The notes: generated by a model from the sequence alone, not told the origin. DNA of 64,000 nucleotides from Solea solea (GCF_958295425.1 NC_081143.1:26060586-26124585), one strand, 5' to 3'. Shown: positions 33,936 to 46,195, counted from the stretch's first letter. Program-made: numbers and translations.

Positions 33936-35858
33936 GCCTGAATGGGAGTCATAACCATATTACAATATCGTTTCCTCAGCTGTGCTGCTGTACTGTATAA
34001 TGACAGCCTACTGACAATAATCGCTCTCTAGCAAGTGAGTGACGGAAAGGAGAACCTGTCGAGTGACATGAAGGGCCATTTCAGTCACTGTACGACACGT
34101 TATGAGATGATTTTACTACTCAACAGAAGATCAACGCTCAATAACAGGAGGCAGGGATGATGCTGCAAAGAGGAGAGGTCTGAATATGAGTTGGACACAG
34201 ATTATGTGCAGATGAGGTGGAGGAGGACAAAGGCAGGGAAAAGAGAACGAGTAAATAGTGCAGATGAAAGAATGAAGCGAGGGGCTTCATGAGGGCAACG
34301 ACATCAAGGAGGAGACGATCAGAGCAGACGTTTGAACAGATGGGAGAGGAAAACAAAGGAGGAGACAAGGGGTGAGATAAGAAGAGAGGGTGAGAGAAGA
34401 CGGAGAAGGGAGAGGCAACGAGGTGTAAAGAAAGAGAAGAGAAAGGAGGTGAGTGAGGGTGAAAGGAAAACAAAGGAATGGAAAGTGAGGGAGGAGAGGA
34501 AATAAATTGTGAAGGACAGAGGGAGAGAAAAAGATTTAAAGTATAAAAGTAGGTGATAGTACGTACGTGATGAAGGAAAATGGGAGGAAAACAGAAGAGG
34601 AGGGAAATAATTATGAGTTGAGGAAGCAAAGGAAATAGCGTGCAATGAAAAATGAAGAGAGGAGGCAAGGAGATGAGGAACGGTGAGGAAAAAGACAACT
34701 GGAGAAGAGGAAATTAAAAAGAATGTAAAAAAAGGAGGAAGAGACAGAAGAAGAAAGGACGTATGGGTGAGATAAAGAGAGGAGGAGTGTTGAAAAGATG
34801 ATGTCATGCATAGATTTCATTCCAGCAATGAGACGGAGAAAAGAGAGAGAGAGGGAGGAGAAATATCAAGTGTAAATAACTAAAATGAGCCTGAGCAGAA
34901 CGCAGAGGCGAGAAATAAGAGCGAGAGGAGAGCGGTAGAATCAGCTGACGGGGGCATCTGAGCGATGCCACCTCGGTGCCGCGTGTCCACGGCGCTTTGG
35001 CAAAGAAGGACGACAGACACTCTGACAGAAATTACAGCCTGTGCGACTGAATGCATGATCAAAAGAAAATGAGAAGTCAAACACGGTGACAGGCAGCGCC
35101 GGCGGCGACGCAGTGGAGACAATGTCTGACGGATGTGTGAGCAAGAAAGGATGAGGATGAAGAAGGAAATGAGATGGAAGACAGTGAAAGACACACAGAG
35201 AGAGAGGTTGAGAAAGGTGTGAGCGATTATTTATTTTTGTGCTGTCAGACTAATGAGACTCAGATTTGCTTTCTGGATGCTTCTTGCGTCGCCTCTCCAA
35301 CTTCTCTGTTAGTCTCAGGTGAGACTGATGGACACGTTTATAAAAACCATGCGACATTTGCAAAAAAGGAGAAACTGCAGGCTTTCCACTGTTCATAATG
35401 TTAAGCACAATTGTGGCCACAAATGTGTGTAATAATCAATATGGCACAGTTACCATGCTTATTGCTGTGCTGCCTGTTTTACTTACTATAAATAAGGTGG
35501 TTTTAGTGGAATAAAATCTTTTAAGCAGAAGTTTTGTGAGGGATGTGGGTTTTTTTTAGCCATTAGGCCCAGGTCATATTTTCCTCATTGGTATTTCTGC
35601 AGAGGTCTTCTGCCTACATCCATGGAGGTATATGCATGGACATCTGGCAGACACACACATGCACTTTCCTGTACACTTGGTGGCAGATGGTGTTATTTTG
35701 GTCAAAAGAGACAACGAACAAGACGGTAACCACTGAAGAGTTCCCTTGGTGCCCATAGATACATGCACACAAATAATACAAGGACGTGCATATGGTAGCA
35801 AACTGCGGGAAAAAGGAAACTGAAATGCAAGTGTATGAATGGAACTGCAACCACACAG
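33936..35858. repeat. Tandem unit copy 2
   Basis: Identical to copy 1 as far as read. Both flanks are other copies of the unit. Confidence 0.95.
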
Positions 35859-37781
35859 GCCTGAATGGGAGTCATAACCATATTACAATATCGTTTCCTC
35901 AGCTGTGCTGCTGTACTGTATAATGACAGCCTACTGACAATAATCGCTCTCTAGCAAGTGAGTGACGGAAAGGAGAACCTGTCGAGTGACATGAAGGGCC
36001 ATTTCAGTCACTGTACGACACGTTATGAGATGATTTTACTACTCAACAGAAGATCAACGCTCAATAACAGGAGGCAGGGATGATGCTGCAAAGAGGAGAG
36101 GTCTGAATATGAGTTGGACACAGATTATGTGCAGATGAGGTGGAGGAGGACAAAGGCAGGGAAAAGAGAACGAGTAAATAGTGCAGATGAAAGAATGAAG
36201 CGAGGGGCTTCATGAGGGCAACGACATCAAGGAGGAGACGATCAGAGCAGACGTTTGAACAGATGGGAGAGGAAAACAAAGGAGGAGACAAGGGGTGAGA
36301 TAAGAAGAGAGGGTGAGAGAAGACGGAGAAGGGAGAGGCAACGAGGTGTAAAGAAAGAGAAGAGAAAGGAGGTGAGTGAGGGTGAAAGGAAAACAAAGGA
36401 ATGGAAAGTGAGGGAGGAGAGGAAATAAATTGTGAAGGACAGAGGGAGAGAAAAAGATTTAAAGTATAAAAGTAGGTGATAGTACGTACGTGATGAAGGA
36501 AAATGGGAGGAAAACAGAAGAGGAGGGAAATAATTATGAGTTGAGGAAGCAAAGGAAATAGCGTGCAATGAAAAATGAAGAGAGGAGGCAAGGAGATGAG
36601 GAACGGTGAGGAAAAAGACAACTGGAGAAGAGGAAATTAAAAAGAATGTAAAAAAAGGAGGAAGAGACAGAAGAAGAAAGGACGTATGGGTGAGATAAAG
36701 AGAGGAGGAGTGTTGAAAAGATGATGTCATGCATAGATTTCATTCCAGCAATGAGACGGAGAAAAGAGAGAGAGAGGGAGGAGAAATATCAAGTGTAAAT
36801 AACTAAAATGAGCCTGAGCAGAACGCAGAGGCGAGAAATAAGAGCGAGAGGAGAGCGGTAGAATCAGCTGACGGGGGCATCTGAGCGATGCCACCTCGGT
36901 GCCGCGTGTCCACGGCGCTTTGGCAAAGAAGGACGACAGACACTCTGACAGAAATTACAGCCTGTGCGACTGAATGCATGATCAAAAGAAAATGAGAAGT
37001 CAAACACGGTGACAGGCAGCGCCGGCGGCGACGCAGTGGAGACAATGTCTGACGGATGTGTGAGCAAGAAAGGATGAGGATGAAGAAGGAAATGAGATGG
37101 AAGACAGTGAAAGACACACAGAGAGAGAGGTTGAGAAAGGTGTGAGCGATTATTTATTTTTGTGCTGTCAGACTAATGAGACTCAGATTTGCTTTCTGGA
37201 TGCTTCTTGCGTCGCCTCTCCAACTTCTCTGTTAGTCTCAGGTGAGACTGATGGACACGTTTATAAAAACCATGCGACATTTGCAAAAAAGGAGAAACTG
37301 CAGGCTTTCCACTGTTCATAATGTTAAGCACAATTGTGGCCACAAATGTGTGTAATAATCAATATGGCACAGTTACCATGCTTATTGCTGTGCTGCCTGT
37401 TTTACTTACTATAAATAAGGTGGTTTTAGTGGAATAAAATCTTTTAAGCAGAAGTTTTGTGAGGGATGTGGGTTTTTTTTAGCCATTAGGCCCAGGTCAT
37501 ATTTTCCTCATTGGTATTTCTGCAGAGGTCTTCTGCCTACATCCATGGAGGTATATGCATGGACATCTGGCAGACACACACATGCACTTTCCTGTACACT
37601 TGGTGGCAGATGGTGTTATTTTGGTCAAAAGAGACAACGAACAAGACGGTAACCACTGAAGAGTTCCCTTGGTGCCCATAGATACATGCACACAAATAAT
37701 ACAAGGACGTGCATATGGTAGCAAACTGCGGGAAAAAGGAAACTGAAATGCAAGTGTATGAATGGAACTGCAACCACACAG
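35859..37781. repeat. Tandem unit copy 3
   Basis: Identical to copies 1 and 2 as far as read. It is followed by unique sequence after the shared GCCT, which lengthens one minus-strand frame there. Confidence 0.95.
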
Positions 37782-37785
37782 GCCT

Positions 37786-39400
37786 CTGTGCATTTGGAAA
37801 TGTGTAACATTATCTATAGCTGTGATTCAGCCAAAGCACAATGCAGCCACAACTATGGTGCTACTCATCTGACTAACAGTGCTGTGACACAACTTAAAAT
37901 CTGCCTCGCCTCTGGATACAAAATCCCAACAATGTTCCTAGGTAACGTCCGTGTATCTCAGTGACATCCAGGATATAAATACAAGCCTCACGAAGCCACA
38001 AATTTACAATGTTTGTACCTAAAAAAAGATGCGATGAAGAACACACTCAGGTGTCCTCCTTGTTGGAGTTGCAGTGGAACGCAACACAGCTTCAAATGAC
38101 CGCAGATCTAGCGGTGTTGATCACGTGAAATGCCTAAACAGTCAATCCTCAGCCGTCAAAAGAGCACAGCTTTATCACCAAAAAGGGTTCTGCACTATTT
38201 GACGTTGTGGCACTGATGTAAGGAAAAAGCAGCACCTCTGTCGGTACCTCTTCCATAATGTCTGTTTTTTCCAGGCGCTTTTACGTGCACCAGACGTTCC
38301 TTGGCAACAACAAAAAACTCCTGGATGCTGCCAAGAAAAGACAGAAATGTTGTGTGATGCAGCTTCATGTAATTGTTTTGTGTTTATTTTCTTAATTTGC
38401 CCTGACTGAAAAGAAGTCACTTTAAGACCAGGAATGTTCTGCTCTCTGGCAGTTTGTTCTTCTGCCAGTGTCTGGCTATGTGTGCAAGAAGTTAGGACTG
38501 TACACTTTGGGGTATTGTTCTTGGATCTCAATTGTCATGAATTAAATAGTCTTGAGTATCTCATAATCACTGTATCATCATACCATGGTTTTTCTAAAAC
38601 TGTATTGTCTTGTGTCCTTCTTTTTGTTGCTATGGAAATGTCCACACCCTCGGCCAAACCCTGGGTTGAACCTTTTCCTTCACATTGTCCCAAACTGCAT
38701 GTGGTGCACCATTTACGCTGACTCGAATGTTCCTGCTCCGTTTTGGTGCGGGCAATCTCCCTTCACTATCTTTCTCAGCGTCAAGCGGCTTCTTCAGCAT
38801 TATGCACCCACAGGGACTGAGCATGGGTTCTATTTTAACGGCGAACTGCACGTTGTAAATGTAGACTGCACCGCAGAGACTTAAATTAATTTACATTCCC
38901 ACGGTCATCAGTATTCACAACAGAGCGTGTGAAATGAGCTGCGGCTCCTGTGTGGACATCAGCTGAAGAGTCTGTATATGGATGGGTCCCATGTGTGAAT
39001 GAGTGTATTACATGAAGGGGAATGCAGGCTAAGCAATATTCTTCCGCGGTTAAATATGCTTAATGGAGAAAAAAAAAAAAAATACTGGGTGCAGAAGAGG
39101 ACGGGGTTTCAGAGAGTGGACGATATTCTTCAACAGCGCAAACAACGGTGGTTAAACAAATGGTGTTAGCTGCGATGCTAACATGCTGAGGTAGCATATA
39201 GTGTCAAGTCCTTTCTTTTGTTGTGCAGTGTGTACAAATGCTCCGAGCCACTGAATTAATTTGCTCTTTTTTAACGACTACTGTTAACAATCCTGCTGTG
39301 ATCAGCTATCTCACTGTTAAGCCCAGGCATTGAGGTCTGTTGGGGGGTCTGGTTAGCTTAGCCTCACACTTTTCAGCCATTCCCTCGCTCTCCTGCTGAG
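37786..39400. other. Unannotated stretch
   Basis: No repeat ends or convincing exons. An A-run lies at about 39068-39082. Overlapping frames of 70-118 codons on both strands (38175-38884) have no recognised domain. Confidence 0.4.
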
Positions 39401-40034
39401 TTAAAGGTGACATCGAATGCTTGTATCACACATACATGTTAGTTATGGAGGTCTACTTACATATATTAACTTCTTTTCATGGTTAAAAACCTCCTAGTCG
39501 CTGCAAATGAGCCGTTTAAAATATCTCCTCACTGACGCTCTCGTCAGCCGCGCTGTTTCAGACCAAAACCACACCCCCAGAACATGGACTGTGTTGTGAT
39601 TGGCCAGCCAACGAGAGTTTTCCCACTGTCCTGTGATTGGCCAGGTACCTGGAAGTGACGTAATTGGTAGGCCAGCTCTCAGATACACAGCTCCCCTTCT
39701 GGCACGGTGGATGCTCTGCATCTCAGCAGCTACAACAAGAGTAGTTCTTCTTCTTCTGCGGTTGAATGTACGCAACCGGATGTGCCCGGACTAGTGCCCG
39801 CACCGGGAGGCGCTACGGTGGTGAGAGGAGTGGTGAGGTTTTCTGATGACAACATCAGCAAACGGAAGTGCCGATCCGTTTCGCAGAGCCCAGGAAAACA
39901 ATAAAACCCTATTTTCTCAGCAGTGGCTGAACTGTTTGTTCTGAAACGTTAGGGTTTCATAAACGAGGTAATGACGCAGATACACACACAGAAACGCAGC
40001 GTTAATTGGAGCTTCCGGTGTATGTCGCCTTTAA
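39401..40034. mobile_element. TTAA-flanked MITE, 634 bp
   Basis: The left end is TTAAAGGTGACATCG and the right end reads inward TTAAAGGCGACATAC, with TTAA at both edges (39401-39404, 40031-40034). Internal words (GTGATTGGCCAGCC, GTGATTGGCCAGGTACC, GTGACGTAATTGG) are typical of an abundant fish MITE family. TTAA targeting points to a Kolobok/piggyBac-type transposase supplied elsewhere. Frames within are shadows. Confidence 0.7.
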
Positions 40035-40517
40035 GTGAAAGTTCATGGTATAAACGCCTTACAGCCAGTTTACACGAATGTCAAACTGATGGAGGAGATG
40101 ATAGAGATGGTGGTACAGTAACAACCAGTGCACATTTCCACTCATCTCATCATCTACAAAGCAGAATGGCGGTAAGCAGCTGTCATTAGTGCTACCCTTT
40201 CCATAAAATTGAGATACAAATGAATGGTTGGTTTAATTTAGCGTCAGTACTGCAGCTGTAGTACTATACTGTGCTGCTGTAGCACCTTTATCCCGGATAC
40301 AAGCACTTTTAGGAGACCCACTTTGACATGGACAAATGACCTTCTGGATAGTTTTTTTTTTTTTTTGCAGCTCCAGGTTGTAGCACTCATGCTCAAAATT
40401 GGACCGGTTCCAAACATCTTCTCCCCATTTATCATCTAGACCCAAGTTTTCTTTACAGGAAAGAGAATCCTCTTCATCATAGGTACAAAAATAAACTTCT
40501 ATGCCTCATCTGTATCC

Positions 40518-40575
40518 TTTGGGGGTCACAGGTGGAGCTGAAGCCAATCCCAGCTCACACTGGGGCAAAAAGCAA
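40518..40575 (-). repeat. Reverse fragment of the 26.15-kb repeat
   Basis: GGGGGTCACAGGTGGAGCTG followed by AAGCCAATCCCAGCTCACAC is the inverse of the middle of the common repeat also represented at 26150-26335. Confidence 0.55.
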
Positions 40576-40959
40576 CACCTCCACAGGAGGAATCTCTGTT
40601 CTCTACTCACTCCACTGTCATTCATTTCAATGTCGTTCATTTTGGAATAGATGTTTTAGATGGAATAGATGATTTTGCTGTTTGTTTACAAAGTCATTAA
40701 TGGCCTTGCTGTGTCTTATTTGACTAAGAGAACACTTACAAAAGCATAAAAGGGCATTATGATCATCAAGTTTTCGGGGAACTTTACCCCCAGAGTTACG
40801 TGCTATCACTATCACTGACTGAAAATGAAAAAAAAAAAAATTATTTAATGGCCTGTAATACCTAACACCACTTTGGCATTTTCCTTTTGCTCTAAATTCT
40901 ATATTTTGTTATCTTATTGATTCTCATTTTATTGATTTTATTGTATTTTTTGTTTTCAG

Positions 40960-41103
40960 GGAAACATGGAAAACGTCATGTCATGTTGCTGTAAAAGAGG
41001 CGAGCTTTTTAGTAACAAAACACATGAACTGTTGGACTTTGTGAGGTTCTACGAGCTGAAAACGCTGATGCAGAAGCGAGGATGTTCAGTACTACACAAA
41101 TGA
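40960..41103 (+). other. Small ORF behind a strong splice acceptor
   Basis: A T-rich tract ends TTTTTTGTTTTCAG at 40959. The next base opens a phase-0 frame containing ATG at 40966 and running to TGA at 41101-41103, 45 residues from the Met. The peptide includes MSCCCKRGELF and ELLDFVRFYELKTLMQKRG, which looks helical. I recognise no family. It could be a terminal exon, a fragment of a degraded gene, or chance. Confidence 0.2.
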
Positions 41104-41295
41104 CATGGTTGTGGAAAAAATCTTTCATTAAGAAAAAAAAGACCTCAGAAAAACAATGAAAGTCCAATTTATATAGACATTATTTTTAAATGTATGTCCC
41201 CGTTCATGTTTTAAGAATTTACTTCATAGCCATGTTTAGTCATTTCACAGAAAAAGTTATTTATTTCCAATTTAATAGATAGGACCCTATGGTCC

Positions 41296-41366
41296 TTCAA
41301 ATTAGGAACCTCTGTGTTGTGAGGCGCCGGTGCTAACCACTAAACTACTCCACTCTTGTGAGTTTG
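41296..41366 (-). mobile_element. tRNA-derived SINE head fragment
   Basis: In reverse complement, GTAGTTTAGTGGTTAGCACC (A-box-like), CGCCTCACAACACAGAGG and a degenerate B-box GGTTCCTAATTTGAA follow tRNA spacing, as in common teleost SINE heads. No body or tail is visible. Confidence 0.5.
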
Positions 41367-41572
41367 GTTGACCCAACCAACCAAGCAAAAGGTGACTTAA
41401 ACACTCTTTAAGACTCCTGATTTACTCTTTGAGCTACTTGATAACTGTCAAACAAAAAAACATGTCTAAGGTTCAAACAAAAAAGCTTCTTGCATTAAAA
41501 AAAAATTAGAAAAATGATAGAAAATGAGGACCTGCAGTTTGGGAAACGGTTGTTTTTAAACCATGTGTCTAG

Positions 41573-41588
41573 TGTGTGTGTGTGTGTG
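41573..41588. repeat. (GT)n microsatellite
   Basis: About eight GT units. Confidence 0.85.
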
Positions 41589-42814
41589 GACAGGACTGAA
41601 CTAAACATGTCCACTTAGCTGTTGACTTGTAATATATTCATACGGACATGCAGTAAAGTCACGACTGATATGTAGAATTTAATTAGAAGTTCCGAAAACC
41701 AAGGAAAGCAGTTCATCATCACTCTGCAGCGCAGCATTGGCTTTCAGCCCATGATATTTAGGGAACACATGGGACGATTACGCTGTTTATGCTCTCGTCA
41801 ATTAATCACTCGGGCAATTTGTCCGCTTTTAATCTGCCACTTTACGGTGACCTTTAATTACCTTTTTATTACACTGATTCCATTATGGCTTCATGCTGTT
41901 TCATCTGGGTTATTGACATTTTTTTGGGGGGGCCTGTTGTTCCTTAGGAAACTTCTCAAAAATACATTCGGCGGGAGTAAATGACTACGCAATAGAGGTG
42001 AAGAATGCAAAAGTGGCTCAAAGTGGACACAAGCACATGATTACACACAGAACAAAGGGGGGTAAATGGAGAAACGCAGCGGAGGAGGGAAGGAAAGATG
42101 TGACCAAACATAGCAGTGCTCTCCACTGGACATAATAGCTGGTAAATTGAGATGGAGCGAGATATTATAGAAGGCAAAAGCAGCATGCTGTGTGAAGGAT
42201 GGAGAAACAGTGACCGTGGACGGTGTCATGGAGAGAGAAATGTGACGCACTAGTGATATCCAATGGAGCGAGCACATGCAGAGAGGAGGCTGAGGAGGAG
42301 ACACAGACAATTATATAGTTTCAATGGATAAAGTAGTCTGGGCTCCCAGAAAAACAAACAAAAACCAGGTTCCCTTGTATTTTACTTGGTGGAATTGTTT
42401 GCAAAAACAATGTTATGTTTCTGTGAATCAACCATAGACAAAACATCCAAAACAAACAACAAACTGGAAGGCCAAATTGGAAGTAAAAATATATTGAATA
42501 ACTACTTGGGGGTGACTATTCTGGTTGCAAAAAGAACTCTGTTTGAATGGAAATCAATGACGAGTAACTTGATTTAAAGTGTCAGTAAACATTTAGTTCA
42601 TTATCTCAATCGCTAGTTTATACATCGTCAATTGAACATTGTGTGATTTTTTGTACATTTTGGTTCAATTTAGAATAAAATACACAATAATGGCGGCACA
42701 TTTGAGCCCAGATTCAGGTGCGATTGCCACTTGGTTTTAACCTTGTAGCGCCGTACGTTCATAATGACTCAATGAGGAAAATCGATCATCTTTTTCAAGC
42801 CCTTTTTATTTCAC
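41589..42814. other. Unannotated stretch
   Basis: A moderately purine-rich block at about 42040-42300 gives long minus-strand frames that look like composition effects. No gene or element recognised. Confidence 0.45.
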
Positions 42815-43050
42815 TCTCATTTCAGCTTCACAAGTGGTTTGAACTCCCAAGTTCACAGACGTCACTTGCAACCAAGCTCTCATTGGACGATACCAGCTGT
42901 CAATCACTCTGGTGTCCACACTTTATTGTCCACTTTCCTCTAAATGGAAGCATAGTTTCCAAAATATGCATCATGTTCTATTGAAGAAGAGCGGAAAGTA
43001 GTAATTCATTTGGCTCATTTTACTATAAACTTCCATTAAAACAGAGTTCT
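42815..43050 (+). repeat. Second copy of the 16.1-kb dispersed repeat (5' part)
   Basis: GCTGTCAATCACTCTGGTGT, TCCTCTAAATGGAAGCA, ATGCATCATGTTCTATTGAA and TAGTAATTCAT align in order with 16135-16330 at moderate identity. The terminal part present at 16341-16425 and 31890-31985 is missing. Confidence 0.6.
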
Positions 43051-43144
43051 GTTACCTCCTAATAACTATTCAATACTGTTACAATACAAAAACTGTTACT
43101 TCCTGGTTAGAAAGACTATGTGTACTAGAAAAAGAAATAATAAC

Positions 43145-43166
43145 AATAATAATAATAATAATAATA
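43145..43166. repeat. (AAT)n microsatellite
   Basis: About seven AAT units in AT-rich DNA. Confidence 0.85.
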
Positions 43167-43340
43167 TATTAATGATACTTCTCATAATTTCAAAATAAAA
43201 GTCGGGGTCTTGATATTGTAAATTAAAAATAATTTACAATATTTAAAAAAAAGATGCAAACAAATCTATGACTAAAAATAAAACATACAGAAATAATTCA
43301 TTATAACTTATTATTAAGTGGCAGGTGACATTAAATCGAT

Positions 43341-43385
43341 TGGGGGGGCCACATGTGGCCCGCGGGCCTTGAGTTTGAGACCTTT
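43341..43385. mobile_element. Right-end relic of the 31.0-kb hAT family
   Basis: GGGGGGGCCACATGTGGCCC, GCGGGCCTTGAGTTTGAGAC matches the right end of the family represented at 31015-31437, with the last TIR bases mutated. No left end was found. Confidence 0.5.
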
Positions 43386-44684
43386 GTACAAGAGGATGTA
43401 ATGAAACAATTGATTTACTACACACTGACCATGCAGTGGCGCTTCAGGGCATTCACTTCCTGCTGCATGTTGTGTAAAGGCCAAGAGAAAAGGTGGCATG
43501 TGACGCAAATAAATAAAAGAAAAATGATTCTGTCTGCCAATAAACCTACACGTTGGGACTTAAGTCAGTATTTTCCACAATATAATAACTGCTTTAAACA
43601 TTAAATTTGATTATAGGCTATATAATTATAGACATGTCCAATTATGGATGAAAATGAGCTTTTTGGCTATCTCCTGCATATTTAAAGTGTTGTTGTTAAA
43701 GCTCCGGCGCGGAAAATGTATCTCCCCCTGTGAACTAATTGCAAAAACAGTGCAATCTCTCTCTCCTCACACAGAGAAAGACAGAAAGAAGGGAGAGAAG
43801 CAGTGCTCGTCTTGTGATACTTTCCACGGTGCTTTGGCAAGTTAACTGTGGTAAATCTGTATTTTAACATAACATTACTTGTCCAGCAGAACGGTAGAAA
43901 ACAGCAGCAGCTGTGAAAAGGATGTGCAGGCACATCGTCAGGCAGCTGTTCGGGGAGCGCTTGATTTACTTTGCGTACTGTTGGCGTAGCACAATGGTCA
44001 ATAACTCACAATCATGTTCACGGGAGGCCAAAATACGGATTTTATGATTGACATACGATCCTTAACGTCCAGGTTTGTTATTAGCAGTAGAATCCACTTC
44101 TGAAGCTTTTCAGAAGGCATTTAACCACATTTAAACCACACACTGCAGTTTTAATACGTGAAAAATAAGCTTAAAAAACATTTAAAGGGTGAGCTGATGG
44201 CTTTGTTGAATTTCTGTTTAAAAAGTGCATAGACGTTGCAGGTTTCGCTCTGTGCTTGTTTTCTGAAGCCGTCTGATGGAGTGAAAGGAGACGCAGGTAT
44301 GTTATTTGCATCTTTTTCTGCCAGCGTTTCATGCAAATCTATTCTCTTTTCGTGCGTCTATTTCCTCCTCAGTTAAGCAAACAACTTCCTCAACACTTTC
44401 ACGCTGCACGCCAGCGTCTCAGCTCGGCCCGCCCGCTGAGAAGTCTGTATTGATGCTTGAATTCACACAGCTAAAGCCAGAATCTTCTGAATTTGTGCCA
44501 AATTCTGTTGAGGAGAGGGAAAACTTTACGCATGTTTCAGTGGCCCACCGATGCGGGAAAGGATTCCTCGTGGTCTGACGGCAGCAGACGCAAATAAATA
44601 GAGAACACATTACACAATGAGAGTCACCACGGATAAGGTTATTGAGGGGTGTAGGAGCTATTTATCTACAGATGTAGACAAATA
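43386..44684. other. Unannotated stretch
   Basis: Frames of up to 90 codons without features. A 13-bp inverted repeat with one mismatch and almost no loop lies at 44658-44685, at the edge of the next repeat. Nothing else. Confidence 0.45.
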
Positions 44685-44846
44685 GATCCACACAGGACTG
44701 AGGCAGAAAAGGCTGTCGCTGTCGTGTATGTTTCTGCAACACTGTCAATCAAAAACTGGTTCCACCTTTCAGACAGTTCCTCCAATCATCACGCAGAGTC
44801 CACGCCCGCCCACTGCTCCACTGACTCCCAGAGAAGCCGAGCTTCC
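44685..44846. repeat. Dispersed repeat, copy B (shared with 12854-13002)
   Basis: ATCCACACAGGACTGAGGCA ... TTTCTGCAACACTGTCAATC ... TTCCTCCAATCATCACGCAG ... GAAGCCGAGCTTCC matches copy A in the same order and orientation. It differs mainly by substitutions and one short insertion near 44805. Confidence 0.7.
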
Positions 44847-45573
44847 CCGCGGTGAAAACAATCGGTTCAAGTGGTTTTAATGCACAGGCTGCTATGGGAA
44901 TATTGAAATTCTGAACAAACTATAGTGTACAGAAAATGAAAACACAAAGAGGAGGGACGCACACTGACCAAAAAAAGAAAGGGGGAGGGAGACTGTAGGT
45001 GCAGTGTCCAAGATAAAGTGGCAAAACTAGTGATGAGTCAGAGCTTGTCTCCAGGAGCCTAATTTAGGGGCTGACTGACAGCAGAAATCCCATGTTTGGA
45101 TTAAATATTAAAAGGCAGAGGAGAGGAGATGAAGTCTTGTATTTGTTGCTTTTTCTCTCACTGTCTCCAACTCCCATTCTCTCGTCTCTCATTCCCTGAC
45201 TCAGAGTCTCCTTTTCATTCATGCTGACGCACAAGAGAGGAACGAGAAGGGCAGAGGAGAGTGTGCGAGAAACAGGGGGAAGAGTCTGCTTTGTGTTTTG
45301 TGGCAGCTTCAATGTTTTATGTAGTCATGAGTCATTACAGGAGGGCGATTCACCCCTCTGCTCCATGTGGGAGCCTATGCTGGATTACAAATTTTCCCAT
45401 ACTGGGAATAGGACTGCCTACAGGTTTTGGATTTACATTAAAATATGAATGGATGCTTCAACCCCGGACACTCCCTGACACATTTACTGTAACACATACA
45501 CAAGCACGGGTTTGGCAATGAAAAGCTGTTCAGACTTGGCTGGTTATTATATTTAACTCCGTACAACTACCAA
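44847..45573. other. Unannotated stretch
   Basis: A pyrimidine/purine-biased patch at about 45110-45260 and short overlapping frames. No recognised gene or element. Confidence 0.45.
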
Positions 45574-45940
45574 TTGTTATCCAACACATGGGGCCAGAAG
45601 CTCCTTACCCCAACCTTAACCGCCTATAACCCTAACCTAAACCCTTTTCTAAGCCTGACCTAAAACCAGAATCTCAGTCTCAATTTTGACCAAATGTTAC
45701 TGAAAATTAAGGTAGGTAGGTATTTTATTAGGGTTTTTAAGGGAGTTTTAAAGTATTTTTTAACATACTTGTGTGGTCTCCGTGTGCCCATGGACCCTGG
45801 TGCACTCGTTCAAAGTGTTTTAGTCCCAACCTAACCTAATAATGCTATTCTTGTTAAGACTCATTGGCTTGCATTCATTTGTACAACTTAACCAAAGCCT
45901 TACCCCTAACCTTAACCACAACCATAAGAGTGAATGATAT
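45574..45940. repeat. Dispersed repeat with TAACCCTAACC words
   Basis: CCCCAACCTTAACC, TATAACCCTAACC and ACCCCTAACCTTAACCACAA recur here as in the 18.96-kb copy. The telomere-like hexamers are degenerate and interspersed, so this is an interspersed repeat rather than an interstitial telomere. Confidence 0.5.
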
Positions 45941-45944
45941 TCCC

Positions 45945-46142
45945 AGTCAAGTTTTGATTGTCTTCCAACTCCAAGGTTAGGGGTTCGATCCTCGACTCCA
46001 CTAGACTCCATGCCGATGTGTCCCTGGGCAAGACAGGATCAACTACTACGATAGATGCTTGACAGCTGTATGAATGTGTGAGTGAATGGGTGACAATGGA
46101 AGAACAGTGAACAACTCTAATCTAAGGCACTTTAATTGGTCA
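45945..46142 (+). mobile_element. tRNA-derived SINE
   Basis: A canonical pol III B box GGTTCGATCC lies at 45982-45991, preceded by a tRNA-like arm. The body contains TGTCCCTGGGCAAGACA and then TGAATGTGTGAGTGAATGGG, as in common teleost SINEs and as in the SINE at 31446-31885. The A-box region is degraded. Confidence 0.65.
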
Positions 46143-46195
46143 AAACGATCAAAGTGTTACATAATTAGAGACCATGCCTCATTTAGAAACACTGT

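Larger units (their letters stand above)
32013..37785. repeat. Tandem array: three identical 1,923-bp units
   Basis: Units lie at 32013-33935, 33936-35858 and 35859-37781, followed by a residual GCCT at 37782-37785. Every stretch I compared, and the translations of all frames on both strands, are identical between the copies at an offset of exactly 1,923. The left junction reads ACCT|GCCTGAATGGG, inner junctions CACAG|GCCTGAATGGG, and the right edge CACAG|GCCTCTGTGC. The only homology between the two original breakpoints is therefore the 4-bp GCCT. The unit contains no recognisable gene. Confidence 0.97.

Noticed and set aside
45600..45660. Interstitial telomere
   Set aside because: The TAACCC words are few, degenerate and embedded in an interspersed repeat.
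45982..45991. Functional tRNA gene at the GGTTCGATCC box
   Set aside because: The acceptor and anticodon stems do not form and a SINE body follows, so it is a SINE head, not a tRNA.
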